Part shown: in pieces, positions 1 to 9,832 of the stretch
How positions within the stretch are numbered: position 1 is the first letter of the stretch
How the letters are laid out: each line of letters begins with the position of its first letter
Assembly (NCBI GenBank): GCA_020048895.1
Contig: JAIFLV010000131.1
Location: 1-39,638 of the forward strand
Length of the DNA stretch: 39,638 nt
Direction: 5' to 3'
Origin: Rhodoferax sp.
GTDB taxonomy: Bacteria > Pseudomonadota > Gammaproteobacteria > Burkholderiales > Burkholderiaceae_C
The notes under the pieces: generated by a model
Database searches by the model: none
Seen by the model: only the letters and a program-made list of their open reading frames with translations
What the model was told of the DNA's origin: nothing
Translations under genes and position numbers: made by a program

Positions 1-101
1 CCACCGGCACGCACCATCCAGGTACCGGCGGTCTGGGCATGCGCCATGGAGGCGCAGGCCAGGGCGATGGGCAACAGAAGGAATTTAGCTTTGTTTTTCA
101 T
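1..101 (-). CDS. OmpW-family outer membrane protein, N-terminus only
   Basis: This is the first 33 codons of a gene that runs off the left edge. The start is the ATG whose complement ends at 101. The peptide opens with a Lys-containing n-region, a hydrophobic stretch and an AHA-QT signal peptidase I site, so it is exported. The mature start (QTAGTWMVRAGG) resembles the first beta strand of OmpW-type eight-stranded porins, which begin with a W-x-V/M-R-A-G motif. OmpW proteins sit in the outer membrane and pass small hydrophobic compounds. The family call rests on very few residues. Confidence 0.6.
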   Translation of the reverse strand, partial: MKNKAKFLLLPIALACASMAHAQTAGTWMVRAG

Positions 102-119
102 GATGTTCGGATTCCTTGA

Positions 120-1316
120 TTACAGCCAGCCAGCTTTGACCAGTTGCAGGTTGATGGACTGGCCAATCAGCTTGTGCAATGCCGGGGTGGGGTGGAAATT
201 GTCCGAGTAGGCATAGTGCTGCCACCAGGTGGCCGACGTCTCGCCCACAGGAATGCCGCTGGGTGCCGACATCAGTGCTGAATTGCATGCCGCAACGGTG
301 GGGCCAGTCAAACTGGCTTGCCCGGTCACCGTGTCAAGTCCACCGGCCACTTTGGGGCACGCAGGTGTCACGATGTTGGTAAAGGCAAACTGTGCCGGGT
401 TGGCCGTGATTTTTTTGCCTTCTGCGTTCAAGTCGAATACCTGAACGCTGGTACCCGCCAATCCCGCGACCAGCGCCGCATTGAAGGCATTGGTCCAGGT
501 ATCCACCAGGGTTTTCACAGCATCACGCTGGGCGGTTCCGGCTTGGGCCGCTACGCCCGCCAATACCGCCAAAAAGCGCGGTGTTGCCGTAATGTCAGGC
601 GCGGTGACGACGACGACCTTGCTGACGCCCTTGCCCACGACGTTGGTTTTTACCGATGTGGCCAGTGCCGTACCCAGGGCTTGCGCATAGGCTCCGCCCG
701 CAGTTGCCAGAGATGTCGGAGTCGGTGCTGCGCCCAGAATGGAACCGATAGTGGCCTGGGGCAGCATGGTACCTAGCAGACCGGTGTAGGTCGCAAAACC
801 GGTAGCGGAAGCAGTGATCCCCAGGTAGGCACCGGTGAGATCGGCCAGATCGTTGCCGCCGCCATCCACAATGACCACGTCAGTGGCTGTCAGCGCGCCA
901 GGCGTAGCTGCGGCAACACCCAATTGGTACGTGATGGAAAACGGGCTGGCGTTACCACCGGTTCCGGGGTTGGTCAGGTTATTTACGCGACCCCCTCCAA
1001 CCGCATAGTTGGTGCACGATGGTTTGGTCGTAAAACCGGCGCTCGGGCTGAAATTGAAGAATGGGCACAGTGTCGGCACGCCAAAATTGGCTGCCACCAA
1101 CTCAGGGAAGATCTGGAACGGTTTACCGTCCGCGTCATTGCCCTGGATCGTGAACTTGTAGCCAAAGGTGCCACTGTCCATGATGCTGTCGCCAAAGACC
1201 TTGACCGACGAGGCTACCGTTTTTGGCGCGGTGTCGGCACCATCACTGGCGCCTCCGCATCCTGCAAGGACCACTGCGCAACCGGCCGCAACCGCTGCCC
1301 ATTTGAATCGATTCAT
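120..1316 (-). CDS. Lipoprotein SGNH/GDSL-family esterase
   Basis: This is a predicted 398-aa lipid-anchored esterase or lipase. I start it at the ATG ending at 1316, because a GGAG lies about 6 nt upstream and the protein then opens with a lipoprotein signal (MNRFKW, hydrophobic core, lipobox LAGC with Cys20). A longer in-frame ORF upstream has no such signal. SGNH blocks are visible: GDS with nucleophile Ser44 (VFGDSIMDSG), block II Gly in YAVGGGRVNN, block III GGND, and block V D-x-x-H in DNFHPTP. Family members hydrolyse ester bonds of lipids or acylated polysaccharides. The middle is rich in Ala, Gly and Thr. It is transcribed divergently from the signalling operon at 1487. The substrate cannot be told from sequence. 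Confidence 0.82.
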   Translation of the reverse strand: MNRFKWAAVAAGCAVVLAGCGGASDGADTAPKTVASSVKVFGDSIMDSGTFGYKFTIQGNDADGKPFQIFPELVAANFGVPTLCPFFNFSPSAGFTTKPSCTNYAVGGGRVNNLTNPGTGGNASPFSITYQLGVAAATPGALTATDVVIVDGGGNDLADLTGAYLGITASATGFATYTGLLGTMLPQATIGSILGAAPTPTSLATAGGAYAQALGTALATSVKTNVVGKGVSKVVVVTAPDITATPRFLAVLAGVAAQAGTAQRDAVKTLVDTWTNAFNAALVAGLAGTSVQVFDLNAEGKKITANPAQFAFTNIVTPACPKVAGGLDTVTGQASLTGPTVAACNSALMSAPSGIPVGETSATWWQHYAYSDNFHPTPALHKLIGQSINLQLVKAGWL

Positions 1317-1486
1317 CACCATCTCCATAAAAATATTACGACCGTTCATTTTTTCCAGCCTCGGATGGTAAGCCCGAAATTCATTCTGGCGACCAAGGGT
1401 ATACGCGAGGTTTAAGGCGCAAACGCGCTCTGACGTCGCCATAGAATGAAGCCATTGTCAAACGCCACAAAGAGGAAAGCGACGCC

Positions 1487-2638
1487 ATGTCCGATGCTCT
1501 GGATTTCACCCAAAAACCAACCGTTCTGGTAGTCGACGATACCCCTGACAATTTGTCCCTGATGTCCGGGCTACTCAAGGACGTGTACAAGGTGAAAGTG
1601 GCCAATAACGGCGAAAAGGCCATCAAGATCGTGCAAAGCGACAGTCCGCCGGACCTGATTTTGCTGGACATCATGATGCCCGGACTCTCCGGCTACGACG
1701 TCTGCAAGATCCTCAAGGAGGACCGCACGACCCGCGACATTCCGATCATCTTCTTGACCGCCATGACCGCGACGGACGATGAGAAAAAGGGCCTGGAGCT
1801 TGGTGCGGTCGATTTCATCACCAAGCCCGTCAATCCACCCATTGTGATGGCCCGCGTGGCGACGCAGTTGCAGGTCAAGGCCGCAGCGGACTTTCTGAAG
1901 GATCAGAATGTCTACCTCGAGTCGGAAGTGGCCAAGCGCACGCGGGAACTCGCCGCCATACAGGATGTCACGATTCTGGCCATGGCGTCGCTGGCCGAGA
2001 CGCGCGATAACGATACCGGCAACCACATCCGTCGTACCCAGTTCTACCTGGATCTGTTGGCCAACTACCTGAAGAACCACGACCGGTTCCGGGGTTTTTT
2101 GAGCGACCACACCATCACCATGCTGTTCAAGTCTGCACCACTGCACGACATTGGCAAGGTGGGCATTCCTGACCGTATCTTGCTCAAACCGGGACGCTTC
2201 GAGCCGCACGAATTCGAAATCATGAAAACCCACTGCAAGCTCGGTCGCGACGCCATACAGCATGCCGAAGACCAACTGGGGCTGGCGGTGGAGTTTCTGA
2301 AATACGCCAAGGAAATTGCCTACAGCCATCAGGAAAAATGGGACGGCACGGGTTATCCGGAAGGGCTGGCGGGAGACGACATCCCGATTTCAGCGCGGCT
2401 GATGGCCGTGGCCGATGTCTACGACGCACTCATCAGCCGGCGCGTCTACAAGAGTGGTATGCCGCACGAGAAGGCGGTGGGCATCATCGCCGAGGGCCGC
2501 GGCACGCACTTTGACCCCGATATCGTGGACGCCTTCATGGCCTTGCAGCAGCAGTTTCAGGATGTGGCACGCCGTTATGCCGACAGCGACGAGGACCTGC
2601 ACAAAAAGGCCGAAACGCTCAAAGTGATTACCGGGTGA
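1487..2638 (+). CDS. Response regulator with HD-GYP c-di-GMP phosphodiesterase domain
   Basis: This 383-aa protein has an N-terminal receiver (residues about 12-130) and a C-terminal HD-GYP domain (about 165-365). The receiver has the acidic pocket VVDD, phosphoacceptor Asp61 in LLDIMMP and Lys113 in ITKP. The output domain has HD at His220-Asp221 (HDIGKVGIPDRILLKPG) and the GYP triplet at 289-291 (WDGTGYPEG), so catalytic residues appear intact. HD-GYP proteins of the RpfG type hydrolyse cyclic di-GMP. A GAGG lies about 9 nt before the ATG. It is the first gene of a plus-strand signalling operon; the next gene starts 7 nt after its stop. Its receiver closely resembles REC2 of the last kinase in the operon (12795-14411), which suggests both read the same phosphorelay. 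Confidence 0.93.
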   Translation: MSDALDFTQKPTVLVVDDTPDNLSLMSGLLKDVYKVKVANNGEKAIKIVQSDSPPDLILLDIMMPGLSGYDVCKILKEDRTTRDIPIIFLTAMTATDDEKKGLELGAVDFITKPVNPPIVMARVATQLQVKAAADFLKDQNVYLESEVAKRTRELAAIQDVTILAMASLAETRDNDTGNHIRRTQFYLDLLANYLKNHDRFRGFLSDHTITMLFKSAPLHDIGKVGIPDRILLKPGRFEPHEFEIMKTHCKLGRDAIQHAEDQLGLAVEFLKYAKEIAYSHQEKWDGTGYPEGLAGDDIPISARLMAVADVYDALISRRVYKSGMPHEKAVGIIAEGRGTHFDPDIVDAFMALQQQFQDVARRYADSDEDLHKKAETLKVITG

Positions 2639-2645
2639 GCCCGAC

Positions 2646-4229
2646 ATGAACCGCTTGCTGACGTATTTTGTCTACCAACCACGCGCCGCGTGGGCCGCGG
2701 CGATTTTGGTGAGTCTGATTGCAGGGGTGCTGGTTGTGGCGAACGATATCAACCGGCGTGAAAGTCAGCGGGTCTCGTTGCTGCAAACCGAAGCAAGGCG
2801 CAGCAGTATCGAGATCACGTCTGGCACACTCAACGGCAACCTGATGGGCTCCATCACTTTGCTGGGCCTGGCAGATCGCGATATCAAGCAGGAGGTTTCC
2901 AACGGCCTTCTCTCCATCGATGCCAACATCCCCCTGACCCTGTCGACACTTGGCAACTCCTTCGAGGCCGAAGGGGTCTTCCTCGTGGGCGAAGACGGTA
3001 TCGTCAAGTCGTCCTGGGACCGCATCAACAAGCCATCCACCGGACTGGATGTGAAATTTCGCCCCTATTACCAGATGGCGATAAAGGGGCAGACCAGTGT
3101 GTACGCCGCGGTCAGCATGGCCCGCGGAGACCGGTCACTGTATTTCACTGCGCCGGTCTACACCGAGCGTGCCCGTTCAACCTCGGGCATTGGTGCTGTG
3201 GTCGCGCGCACCAACCTTGACCGGGTCGATGCTTTGCTCAAGGGTAAATTCGACAAGGCTCTGCTGCTATCGCCGCAGGGAGTGGTTTTCGCGTCGACCT
3301 CGCCGCAGTGGATTGGCATGCTCGAAGGTGTTGCGACACCGGAGCGTTTGAAATTGATACGCGACCTCAAACAATTCGGCCCGTTGTTTGAACAAACGGA
3401 TCCTTTGCCCTTGCCGGTTGTTGCCAGCGCGGGAATTCAGGGCCTCGATGGGCAGCGATTTGCGGTAGGGGTGGCCCCCGTGCAATGGAACGACCCGTCG
3501 GGTGAATGGAGCCTGATCGTGATGGAAGACCTGGCCCTGAGAGCCCCCCCCGGGCGATCGCTGATACAGGGCTGCCTCGCTGCCGCCCTCGGGTTGTTGC
3601 TCGGGTGGATGTGGGTGCACCTGTTGCGCGGCCGACGCACGCAGGACGAGGCCACGGCACAACTGAAAGTCTATGCGCAGCAGCAGGAGCAGCGCGCGAC
3701 CTTTCGCGTGCGGCTGGCCGATACCTCCATGCGCCTGCAGCGGTGTGAGACCCTTCAAGAACTGGCGAGCGTCTTTTTGACCGAGGCGCGCGATAAGCTG
3801 GGTATCGTGCAGGGCGCCGTCTATGCCGTACCGTCTGACGCAACGGTTGGTCTGGAACTACTCGCTTCGAGCGCCAGTGCCCAGGCGCCTGCTGCCAGGC
3901 TGATGCTAGGAGAAGGATTGCTGGGGCAATGCGCGAAAGAGCGGCGTAGCCAACTGGTACTGACCCCAGCAGATGGTTTCTGGACCGTACGGTCGGGGCT
4001 GGGCAGTGCGCAGCCAGCGGCCTTGTTATTGGCCCCACTGGTACTGCATGACACGCTGATAGGTGCGGTCGAGCTCGCGGTATTGCATGCGCCGCATGAC
4101 AACGCGCTCAACCAGCTGGAAGAGTTGGTGGCGCTGCTGGCCAACAGCATGGAGATTCTGCGTCGCAATCTTTTGTCGCAACGGGTAACTCCGCTTCGTG
4201 GGGAACCGGCATTGGCTGAAAACGCATGA
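2646..4229 (+). CDS. Membrane sensor with Cache and GAF domains, no output domain
   Basis: This is a 527-aa protein. TM1 lies at about residues 15-33. A periplasmic double-Cache-like region follows at about 40-300 (motifs FEAEGVFLVGEDGIVKSSW and FRPYYQMAIKGQTSVY are typical). TM2 is at about 303-325, then a short coiled coil, then a cytoplasmic GAF domain at about 355-505 (GEGLLGQCA, SGLGSAQPAALLLAPL, ANSMEILRRN). There is no kinase, cyclase or methyl-accepting domain, so it cannot signal alone. Its GAF domain is clearly homologous to those in the hybrid kinase (5705) and the Hpt protein (9829), which suggests hetero-association with the kinase. It overlaps the CheB-CheR gene by 4 nt (ATGA), so the two are translationally coupled. 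The ligand is unknown; Cache domains usually bind small metabolites. Confidence 0.85.
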   Translation: MNRLLTYFVYQPRAAWAAAILVSLIAGVLVVANDINRRESQRVSLLQTEARRSSIEITSGTLNGNLMGSITLLGLADRDIKQEVSNGLLSIDANIPLTLSTLGNSFEAEGVFLVGEDGIVKSSWDRINKPSTGLDVKFRPYYQMAIKGQTSVYAAVSMARGDRSLYFTAPVYTERARSTSGIGAVVARTNLDRVDALLKGKFDKALLLSPQGVVFASTSPQWIGMLEGVATPERLKLIRDLKQFGPLFEQTDPLPLPVVASAGIQGLDGQRFAVGVAPVQWNDPSGEWSLIVMEDLALRAPPGRSLIQGCLAAALGLLLGWMWVHLLRGRRTQDEATAQLKVYAQQQEQRATFRVRLADTSMRLQRCETLQELASVFLTEARDKLGIVQGAVYAVPSDATVGLELLASSASAQAPAARLMLGEGLLGQCAKERRSQLVLTPADGFWTVRSGLGSAQPAALLLAPLVLHDTLIGAVELAVLHAPHDNALNQLEELVALLANSMEILRRNLLSQRVTPLRGEPALAENA

Positions 4230-5683
4230 CGCTCGTGGCCGGTATTGGCGCGTCTGCCGGTGGTCTGGAGGCGATGCTGCCGATGTTTGCCAGCATGCAG
4301 GCCACGGGTCGCATTCGTTATGTGGTGGCGCAGCACATGGCGAAAGATGGCCATGACGCGCTGGTCGTGCGCTTGATACAACGCGCGTCCGCCCTGCCCG
4401 TGGTATTGGCCACTGATGGTGTGCAGATGCGCACCGATACGGTCTATGTCATTCCCTCGGGCAAGGACGGCCAGGTGCAGCACGATGTGCTGCATCTCGG
4501 GGATCCAGCGCCCGAGAATATCTCCACCCCTTCGGTCAATGTGCTGCTGCAATCGATCGCGAAAAATTGCCGTTCCGGTGGCATTGGCATTGTCTTGTCG
4601 GGCACCGGTTCCGACGGCGCAACGGGCTGCCGTGCCATCAAGGCTGCGGGCGGCATCACTTTTGCGCAAGATCCACAAGAGGCCAAGTTCGATGGCATGC
4701 CGCAGGCTGCGATTGACGCCAGGGCGGTTGATCAAGTCATGCCTGCAGAGCAGATCGCTGCAGTACTTGGGTCTCTTTTTCCTGGCAAACCCAACCCCGG
4801 TTGGTCTCCTGTGATCGCTGATGCCGCCGCTGCCCCGATCTGGCCGCATCCGCACCGCAGCGACGCACCCGTGCAAGACCCGGAGCACCAGGAGTTGCAG
4901 GGGTTGCTGCGTCAGGTCCACGAGGCCACGGGTATTGATTTCTCCAGCTACAAGGAAGACACGTTATTGCGCCGTCTGGAAAAACGCAAGGTGGTGCAGG
5001 GCGCTACCAGCCCGCAGGCCTACCAGGCTTTCATTCGACGCAACCCGTCGGAGTTGCACGCCCTGCAGCAGTTGTTTCTGGTGTCGGTGTCGTCATTTTT
5101 TCGCGATCGCGCGTCCTTCGCAGCTTTGCAGGTTCTACTAAAGGATCTGCTCAAGCGCAAGCCTGCTGGCGAACCGGTACAAGTGTGGGTTCCTGGGTGT
5201 GCCTCGGGCGAAGAAGCCTATACGCTGGCCATCCTCTTGCGTGAGATGCTGAATGACGATCGGTTGCAGCGAGGCATTTCCATCACCGCGACCGACCTCA
5301 ACCCGCAGGCACTGGAGACCGCCCGGGCGGGGCGGTACCTTGCGTCGGCGTTCAAGGAAATGGATTCCGCCCTGCAGGCCCGCTATTTTTCAAGCAAGGG
5401 GGTCGATTTCGAAGTTTCTACGGATCTGCGTAGCCTGGTTCATTTCGAGCAGCGCGACGTGCTGAGCGGCCCGCCGGATCTGGCGCTGGATTTGGTCAGC
5501 TGCCGCAATTTGCTGATTTATATGAAGAGCCCGCTGCAGGACCGTTTGATCAAGGGATTCCACCAGGCGCTACGACCGGGCGCCTTGCTATTTATCGGCC
5601 CGTCGGAGTCGCTCAGTCCCATTGGCAACACGATGTTTTCTCCGATTGACCATTACCACCGTCTGTTTAGGCGGCTGCACTGA
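4226..5683 (+). CDS. CheB-CheR fusion: protein-glutamate methylesterase/methyltransferase
   Basis: This 485-aa protein joins a CheB methylesterase domain (residues about 1-185) to a CheR methyltransferase (about 215-485). The CheB triad is visible: Ser10 in GIGASAGG, His37 in AQHM and Asp130 in SGTGSDG. CheR shows the alpha-helical N-domain (YKEDTLLRRLEKRK), the S-adenosylmethionine motif VPGCASGEEAYTLAI, TDLNPQALETA and CRNLLIYM. Together the domains would add and remove methyl esters on glutamates of a receptor. CheB lacks its usual receiver, so its activity is not obviously phosphorylation-controlled. No methyl-accepting protein is in the window. The helical 4HB-HAMP region of the neighbouring hybrid kinase, or a distant receptor, is a possible target (inference). 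It is compact compared with fusions that also carry PAS and kinase domains. Confidence 0.92.
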   Translation: MTLVAGIGASAGGLEAMLPMFASMQATGRIRYVVAQHMAKDGHDALVVRLIQRASALPVVLATDGVQMRTDTVYVIPSGKDGQVQHDVLHLGDPAPENISTPSVNVLLQSIAKNCRSGGIGIVLSGTGSDGATGCRAIKAAGGITFAQDPQEAKFDGMPQAAIDARAVDQVMPAEQIAAVLGSLFPGKPNPGWSPVIADAAAAPIWPHPHRSDAPVQDPEHQELQGLLRQVHEATGIDFSSYKEDTLLRRLEKRKVVQGATSPQAYQAFIRRNPSELHALQQLFLVSVSSFFRDRASFAALQVLLKDLLKRKPAGEPVQVWVPGCASGEEAYTLAILLREMLNDDRLQRGISITATDLNPQALETARAGRYLASAFKEMDSALQARYFSSKGVDFEVSTDLRSLVHFEQRDVLSGPPDLALDLVSCRNLLIYMKSPLQDRLIKGFHQALRPGALLFIGPSESLSPIGNTMFSPIDHYHRLFRRLH

Positions 5684-5704
5684 TTTACACATGAGAGCCG
5701 AGCT

Positions 5705-8700
5705 ATGAATTCCTTATTGATGGCACTGGAACGCCGCTCCTTGCGCTTCAAGCTGCTGCTGGGTTTTGCCAGTCTGGTGTTGATTGTGCTGGGCATGGGG
5801 ATGCAAAGCCTGTGGATTCAGAACAAACTCAATGCCGACGTGGAGACGCTGTACCAGCAGGGCGTCGTCAGTGTAGAACGGGTGAAAGACCTTCAGATCA
5901 GTTACCTGCAGATTGGCCGCACGGTACGGCAGGCCCTGATCGCCACCGACGCCGCCGGGCGGGCACTGGCAATCAAACAACTCACCGACGCACGCAGCGC
6001 CATTCCGGGCAACCTGAAAGACCTTCGCGCACGCACTTCCACTGCGGAGCTGGACAAGCTGCTGGTCTTGTTTGAGGAGCGCTTCGCGGTCTACCTGCGT
6101 GATGTGGACAAGGCAGTAACGTTGATGAACTTTGGGCGAGTGGACGAAGCCCTGGGACTGGTGGCATCACCGCAGTTTCAGTCCGCAGGTCTGTCAGCCA
6201 ATGAGGCGCTGGCACAAGCTGAGCGGATTCAGCGGGATGGTGTGGCCGCGTTAGCCCAGGCTACGCGTGACGAAGCTTCCACCCGCCTGACCATCACCAT
6301 GGTTCTGGTGTTCCTTGCTTTGGTGGCAGGTGTCACCGCCGGGGTGGTGGTGGCCTCGACCATCCGGCTTCCGCTGCTGCGCATCCGGGACGCGGTGCAG
6401 CGTCTCGCGCAGGGGCACTTGTCGGAAGCAGTACCACACAGTGACTATCCAAACGAAGTGGGGGAACTGGCCAGTGCCGTTCAGGTCTTGCAACACGAAG
6501 CTCTCCAAATGGAAACCGAGCGCTGGGTCAAGACGCATATCGCCGACATTGCCAGCAAGCTCCAGCAAGTGCGCTCGTTCACCGATATGTCGCAGTTGTT
6601 CCTGTCCAGTGTCGGTCCGCTGGTCAATCTGGGGCATGGTGTGTTTTACATCTACGAGGCGGAGCAAAGACGCCTGCGTCTGCTGGGAAGCTACGCCTAC
6701 CGGGAACGCAAGCACATGGACCAGTACTTTGCCGTGGGGCAGGGCTTGGTGGGGCAGTGCGCCCTGGAGTTGGAGCCCATCATCCTCACCGATCCGCCCG
6801 GTGACTACATTCGCATTGGCTCCAGCTTGGGCGAGGCAGCTCCCCGCGCCATTGCGGTGCATCCCGTGATGCGCAATGACCGCCTGCTTGGCGTGGTGGA
6901 GCTTGCAACCTACGCACGCTTTGACACCCGCCAGAGTGCCCTGCTGGATGGGTTGATGCCGATTCTGGCCATGAACATGGAAATCCTGGAGCGCAGCGTC
7001 AAAGCCGAGCAACTCCTAAAGGAGACGCAGCGCCAGGCCGAGAGCATGGAGCGCCAGGCTGCGCACCTGGAAGAGCAAACGGTGGAGCTCGAAGCCCAGC
7101 AAAAATCGCTCAAGGAAACAACCGCCAGCCTGGCCATTCTGGAAGAACGCAGTCGGCTGATTCTGGACTCTGTCAAAGACGGCATTGTGGGATTGGACGC
7201 CCAGGGAACTATCTCTTTCGCCAACCCGGCAGCGTCAGCCATGCTGGGCTTCGCCCCGGACGCGTTTATTGGCCAGAACATGCACGATCTCGTGCACCAC
7301 ACCCATGCGGATGGTGCAACCTTCCCCAGTACCGATTGCAAGATGTACCTGACTGCGCAGGACGGGCGCCAGCGCACCGTCGACGATGAGGTTCTGTGGT
7401 GTCAGGACGGAACGCCGGTGCCTGTGGAGTATTCGACGACTCCGGTGTTCAAGGAAGGCAGCATCGTCGGCACCGTTATCGTCTACCGCGATATTACTGA
7501 GCGCAAGGCCGCGGAGCAGGCCGCCAAAGACCACTCTGCGTTCCTGCAGGCCTTGCTCAACACCATTCCCTACCCGGTGTTTTACAAGGACCCCGAAGCG
7601 CGCTTCCTGGGGTTCAACCAGGCCTACGAACAAACCTTTGGGGTGCACGCGGCAGACCTTATTGGCAAATGCGTGCTGGAGCTGGAGTACCTTCCCGAGG
7701 CCGACCGCGTGGCGTATCAGGCCGAAGATGAGGCCATCATCGCCAGCAGTGGCTCGGTGCAAAAGGAAATTTCCATGCCGTTTGCCGACGGCAAGATCCA
7801 CGACACCTTGTACTACGTGCGCGGCTTTGCAAAGGTGGATGGAAGCCCCGGCGGGCTGGTTGGCACATTCGCCGACATCACACCGATGGCCGATGCCCGG
7901 CGTGCTGCTGAAGAAGCCACCAAAGCCAAGGGGGATTTTCTGGCCAACATGAGCCATGAGATCCGCACACCGATGAACGCGATCATCGGCATGAGCCACC
8001 TGGCGCTGCAGACCCCGCTGGACAAGAAGCAGCGCAACTACATTGAAAAAGTGCACCGCTCAGGCACCAACCTGCTGGGCATCATCAACGACATCCTGGA
8101 CTTCTCCAAGATCGAAGCGGGCAAGATGAGCATGGAGAGCATCGACTTCCGCCTGGAAGACGTGATGGACAACCTCTCCAACCTGATGACCTTGAAAACC
8201 GAGGACAAAGGCCTGGAGTTGCTGTTCAATACGGCGCCGGATGTGCCCACGGCACTGGTCGGCGACTCCCTGCGGCTGGGTCAGATTCTCATCAACCTGG
8301 GCAACAACGCGGTCAAATTCACCGAACATGGGGAAATTGTCGTAGGCATCGAGAAGGTATCCGAGGACGAGCAGGGGGCGGAACTGCACTTCTGGGTGAA
8401 GGACAGCGGCATCGGCATGACACCTGAGCAATGCGGCAAGATGTTTCAGTCCTTCAGCCAGGCCGACGCCTCCACCACCCGCAAATATGGCGGCACCGGG
8501 TTGGGGCTGGCCATCTCCAAAAATCTGGTGGAGCTCATGCAAGGGCGCATCTGGGTGGAAAGCGAGGCGGGCAAAGGCTCCACCTTCCACTTCCACGCCC
8601 GTTTTGGTGTGCAAAAGAATCCGCAAGCACGGCGCGAGTTCCAGACGGATGCGTTGCAGGGCTTGCGCGCCCTGGTGGTGGACGACAACGCGATGGCGCG

Positions 8701-9832
8701 TGAAATCCTCTGTGCGATGGCCAGCGCGCTGGGCTTGGCGGTGGATGTGGCGATCGACGGCGCGCAGGCGTTGTCCATTCTTTTGGACGCCGACGCCATC
8801 GCGCAGCCCTTTGACCTGGTACTGATGGACTGGAAGATGCCGGTGATGGACGGTATCGAGACCGCCCGCCAGTTGCAGGCCAGTGCCATGGCGAAGATTC
8901 CACCGGTGATCATGGTCACCGGCCATGGCCGCGACGAAGCGTCGCAAGTTGCGCAGGAACGCGGCGTTGCGCTCAAGACGGCGCTTACCAAGCCCATTAC
9001 CGCCGCCAGCCTGCTCGATGCGGTCTGCGAGGCGCTGAACATCGGTTTTGTGGATGATGCACAAGCAAGTGAAAAGACCGACACACTGACCGACGCCATG
9101 TCGAAACTGGCCGGACTCAAAGTGCTGCTGGTCGAAGACAACGACATGAACCAGGAGCTCGCCATGGAGCTGCTGGGCAACGCCGGCATGCAGGTGGTGC
9201 TGGCCAAACACGGCCAGGAAGCGCTGGACATCCTGGCCGACGATCCGGTTTTTGATGGTGTGCTGATGGACTGCCAGATGCCGGTGATGGACGGCTACAC
9301 GGCCACACGCGCGATTCGGCGCAACCCGACTTTCGAGCACCTGCCCATCATCGCCATGACCGCCAATGCCATGGCCGGAGACCGTGAGAAAGTGCTCAGT
9401 GCGGGGATGTGGGACCACATTGCCAAGCCGCTCAACGTGGGGGAGATGTTTGCCACCATCGCCAGGTGGATCAAGCCTAGGCACGAAATTGCTACAAAAA
9501 GTGAAGCTGCTCACGCGGTTGGGACGGGCGCTACAGGCCAAAATGACAGTGAAGTATCGGGGCACATTGCCGAGATTTCTGCCACCCCACTGCAGGCCTT
9601 GCCGCGAGCCGTCGCAATGGAATTGGCCCCCGCGCTGGCGCGGCTCACCAAGCTGCTCGAGGACAGCGACGCCGACGCGGCCGACGCGCTGGAAGAACTC
9701 ATCGCAGTGGCACAGGGCACCTCACTGGCTTTTGCACTGAAGCGGGTAGCCAGCGCTATCGAGGACTTTGACTTTGACGCAGCGTTGGCGGCGATGCCCA
9801 AACCCCCCGTTGCAGACCGGGGAGAAGCATGA
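5705..9832 (+). CDS. Hybrid sensor histidine kinase (4HB-HAMP-GAF-PAS-PAS-HisKA-HATPase-REC-REC)
   Basis: This is a 1375-aa membrane hybrid kinase. Order: TM1 (about 16-36), periplasmic four-helix bundle, TM2 (about 197-219), HAMP, GAF (about 275-425, GQGLVGQCA), coiled coil, two PAS domains (about 480-735), HisKA with His751 ([11 protein letters not shown]), HATPase ([16 protein letters not shown]), REC1 (Asp1042, LMDWKMP) and REC2 (Asp1189, LMDCQMP). A helical tail follows at about 1300-1370 ([23 protein letters not shown]). Kinases of this BarA-like layout usually carry an Hpt domain between REC2 and such a tail. Here there is none, and a 63-bp repeat (residues 1263-1283) occupies that junction. 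The next gene, overlapping by 4 nt, provides an Hpt with the same tail. This is the only complete input-linked kinase among the sensors, so it is probably the hub. Confidence 0.93.
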   Translation: MNSLLMALERRSLRFKLLLGFASLVLIVLGMGMQSLWIQNKLNADVETLYQQGVVSVERVKDLQISYLQIGRTVRQALIATDAAGRALAIKQLTDARSAIPGNLKDLRARTSTAELDKLLVLFEERFAVYLRDVDKAVTLMNFGRVDEALGLVASPQFQSAGLSANEALAQAERIQRDGVAALAQATRDEASTRLTITMVLVFLALVAGVTAGVVVASTIRLPLLRIRDAVQRLAQGHLSEAVPHSDYPNEVGELASAVQVLQHEALQMETERWVKTHIADIASKLQQVRSFTDMSQLFLSSVGPLVNLGHGVFYIYEAEQRRLRLLGSYAYRERKHMDQYFAVGQGLVGQCALELEPIILTDPPGDYIRIGSSLGEAAPRAIAVHPVMRNDRLLGVVELATYARFDTRQSALLDGLMPILAMNMEILERSVKAEQLLKETQRQAESMERQAAHLEEQTVELEAQQKSLKETTASLAILEERSRLILDSVKDGIVGLDAQGTISFANPAASAMLGFAPDAFIGQNMHDLVHHTHADGATFPSTDCKMYLTAQDGRQRTVDDEVLWCQDGTPVPVEYSTTPVFKEGSIVGTVIVYRDITERKAAEQAAKDHSAFLQALLNTIPYPVFYKDPEARFLGFNQAYEQTFGVHAADLIGKCVLELEYLPEADRVAYQAEDEAIIASSGSVQKEISMPFADGKIHDTLYYVRGFAKVDGSPGGLVGTFADITPMADARRAAEEATKAKGDFLANMSHEIRTPMNAIIGMSHLALQTPLDKKQRNYIEKVHRSGTNLLGIINDILDFSKIEAGKMSMESIDFRLEDVMDNLSNLMTLKTEDKGLELLFNTAPDVPTALVGDSLRLGQILINLGNNAVKFTEHGEIVVGIEKVSEDEQGAELHFWVKDSGIGMTPEQCGKMFQSFSQADASTTRKYGGTGLGLAISKNLVELMQGRIWVESEAGKGSTFHFHARFGVQKNPQARREFQTDALQGLRALVVDDNAMAREILCAMASALGLAVDVAIDGAQALSILLDADAIAQPFDLVLMDWKMPVMDGIETARQLQASAMAKIPPVIMVTGHGRDEASQVAQERGVALKTALTKPITAASLLDAVCEALNIGFVDDAQASEKTDTLTDAMSKLAGLKVLLVEDNDMNQELAMELLGNAGMQVVLAKHGQEALDILADDPVFDGVLMDCQMPVMDGYTATRAIRRNPTFEHLPIIAMTANAMAGDREKVLSAGMWDHIAKPLNVGEMFATIARWIKPRHEIATKSEAAHAVGTGATGQNDSEVSGHIAEISATPLQALPRAVAMELAPALARLTKLLEDSDADAADALEELIAVAQGTSLAFALKRVASAIEDFDFDAALAAMPKPPVADRGEA
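9491..9553 (+). repeat. 63-bp gene-embedded repeat, copy 1 (in hybrid kinase)
   Basis: In-frame copy at the REC2-tail junction, encoding [16 protein letters not shown] and a few more residues. It aligns without gaps to the copy at 12076 with 49 of 63 identical bases (counted by eye). The shared blocks are GCTAY at the start, AAGCTGCTCACGC in the middle and CGGGCGCTACAGGCC near the end. Confidence 0.85.

Noticed and set aside
1387..1486. TAGAAT at about 1442 as a -10 box for the signalling operon
   Set aside because: No acceptable -35 hexamer lies 16-18 bp upstream; the promoter could not be placed with any confidence.
8060..9565. Long minus-strand ORF (501 codons) opposite the hybrid kinase
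   Set aside because: It is antisense to clearly conserved HATPase and receiver coding sequence, is rich in His/Gln/Arg, and shows no domain; it is a GC-rich shadow.
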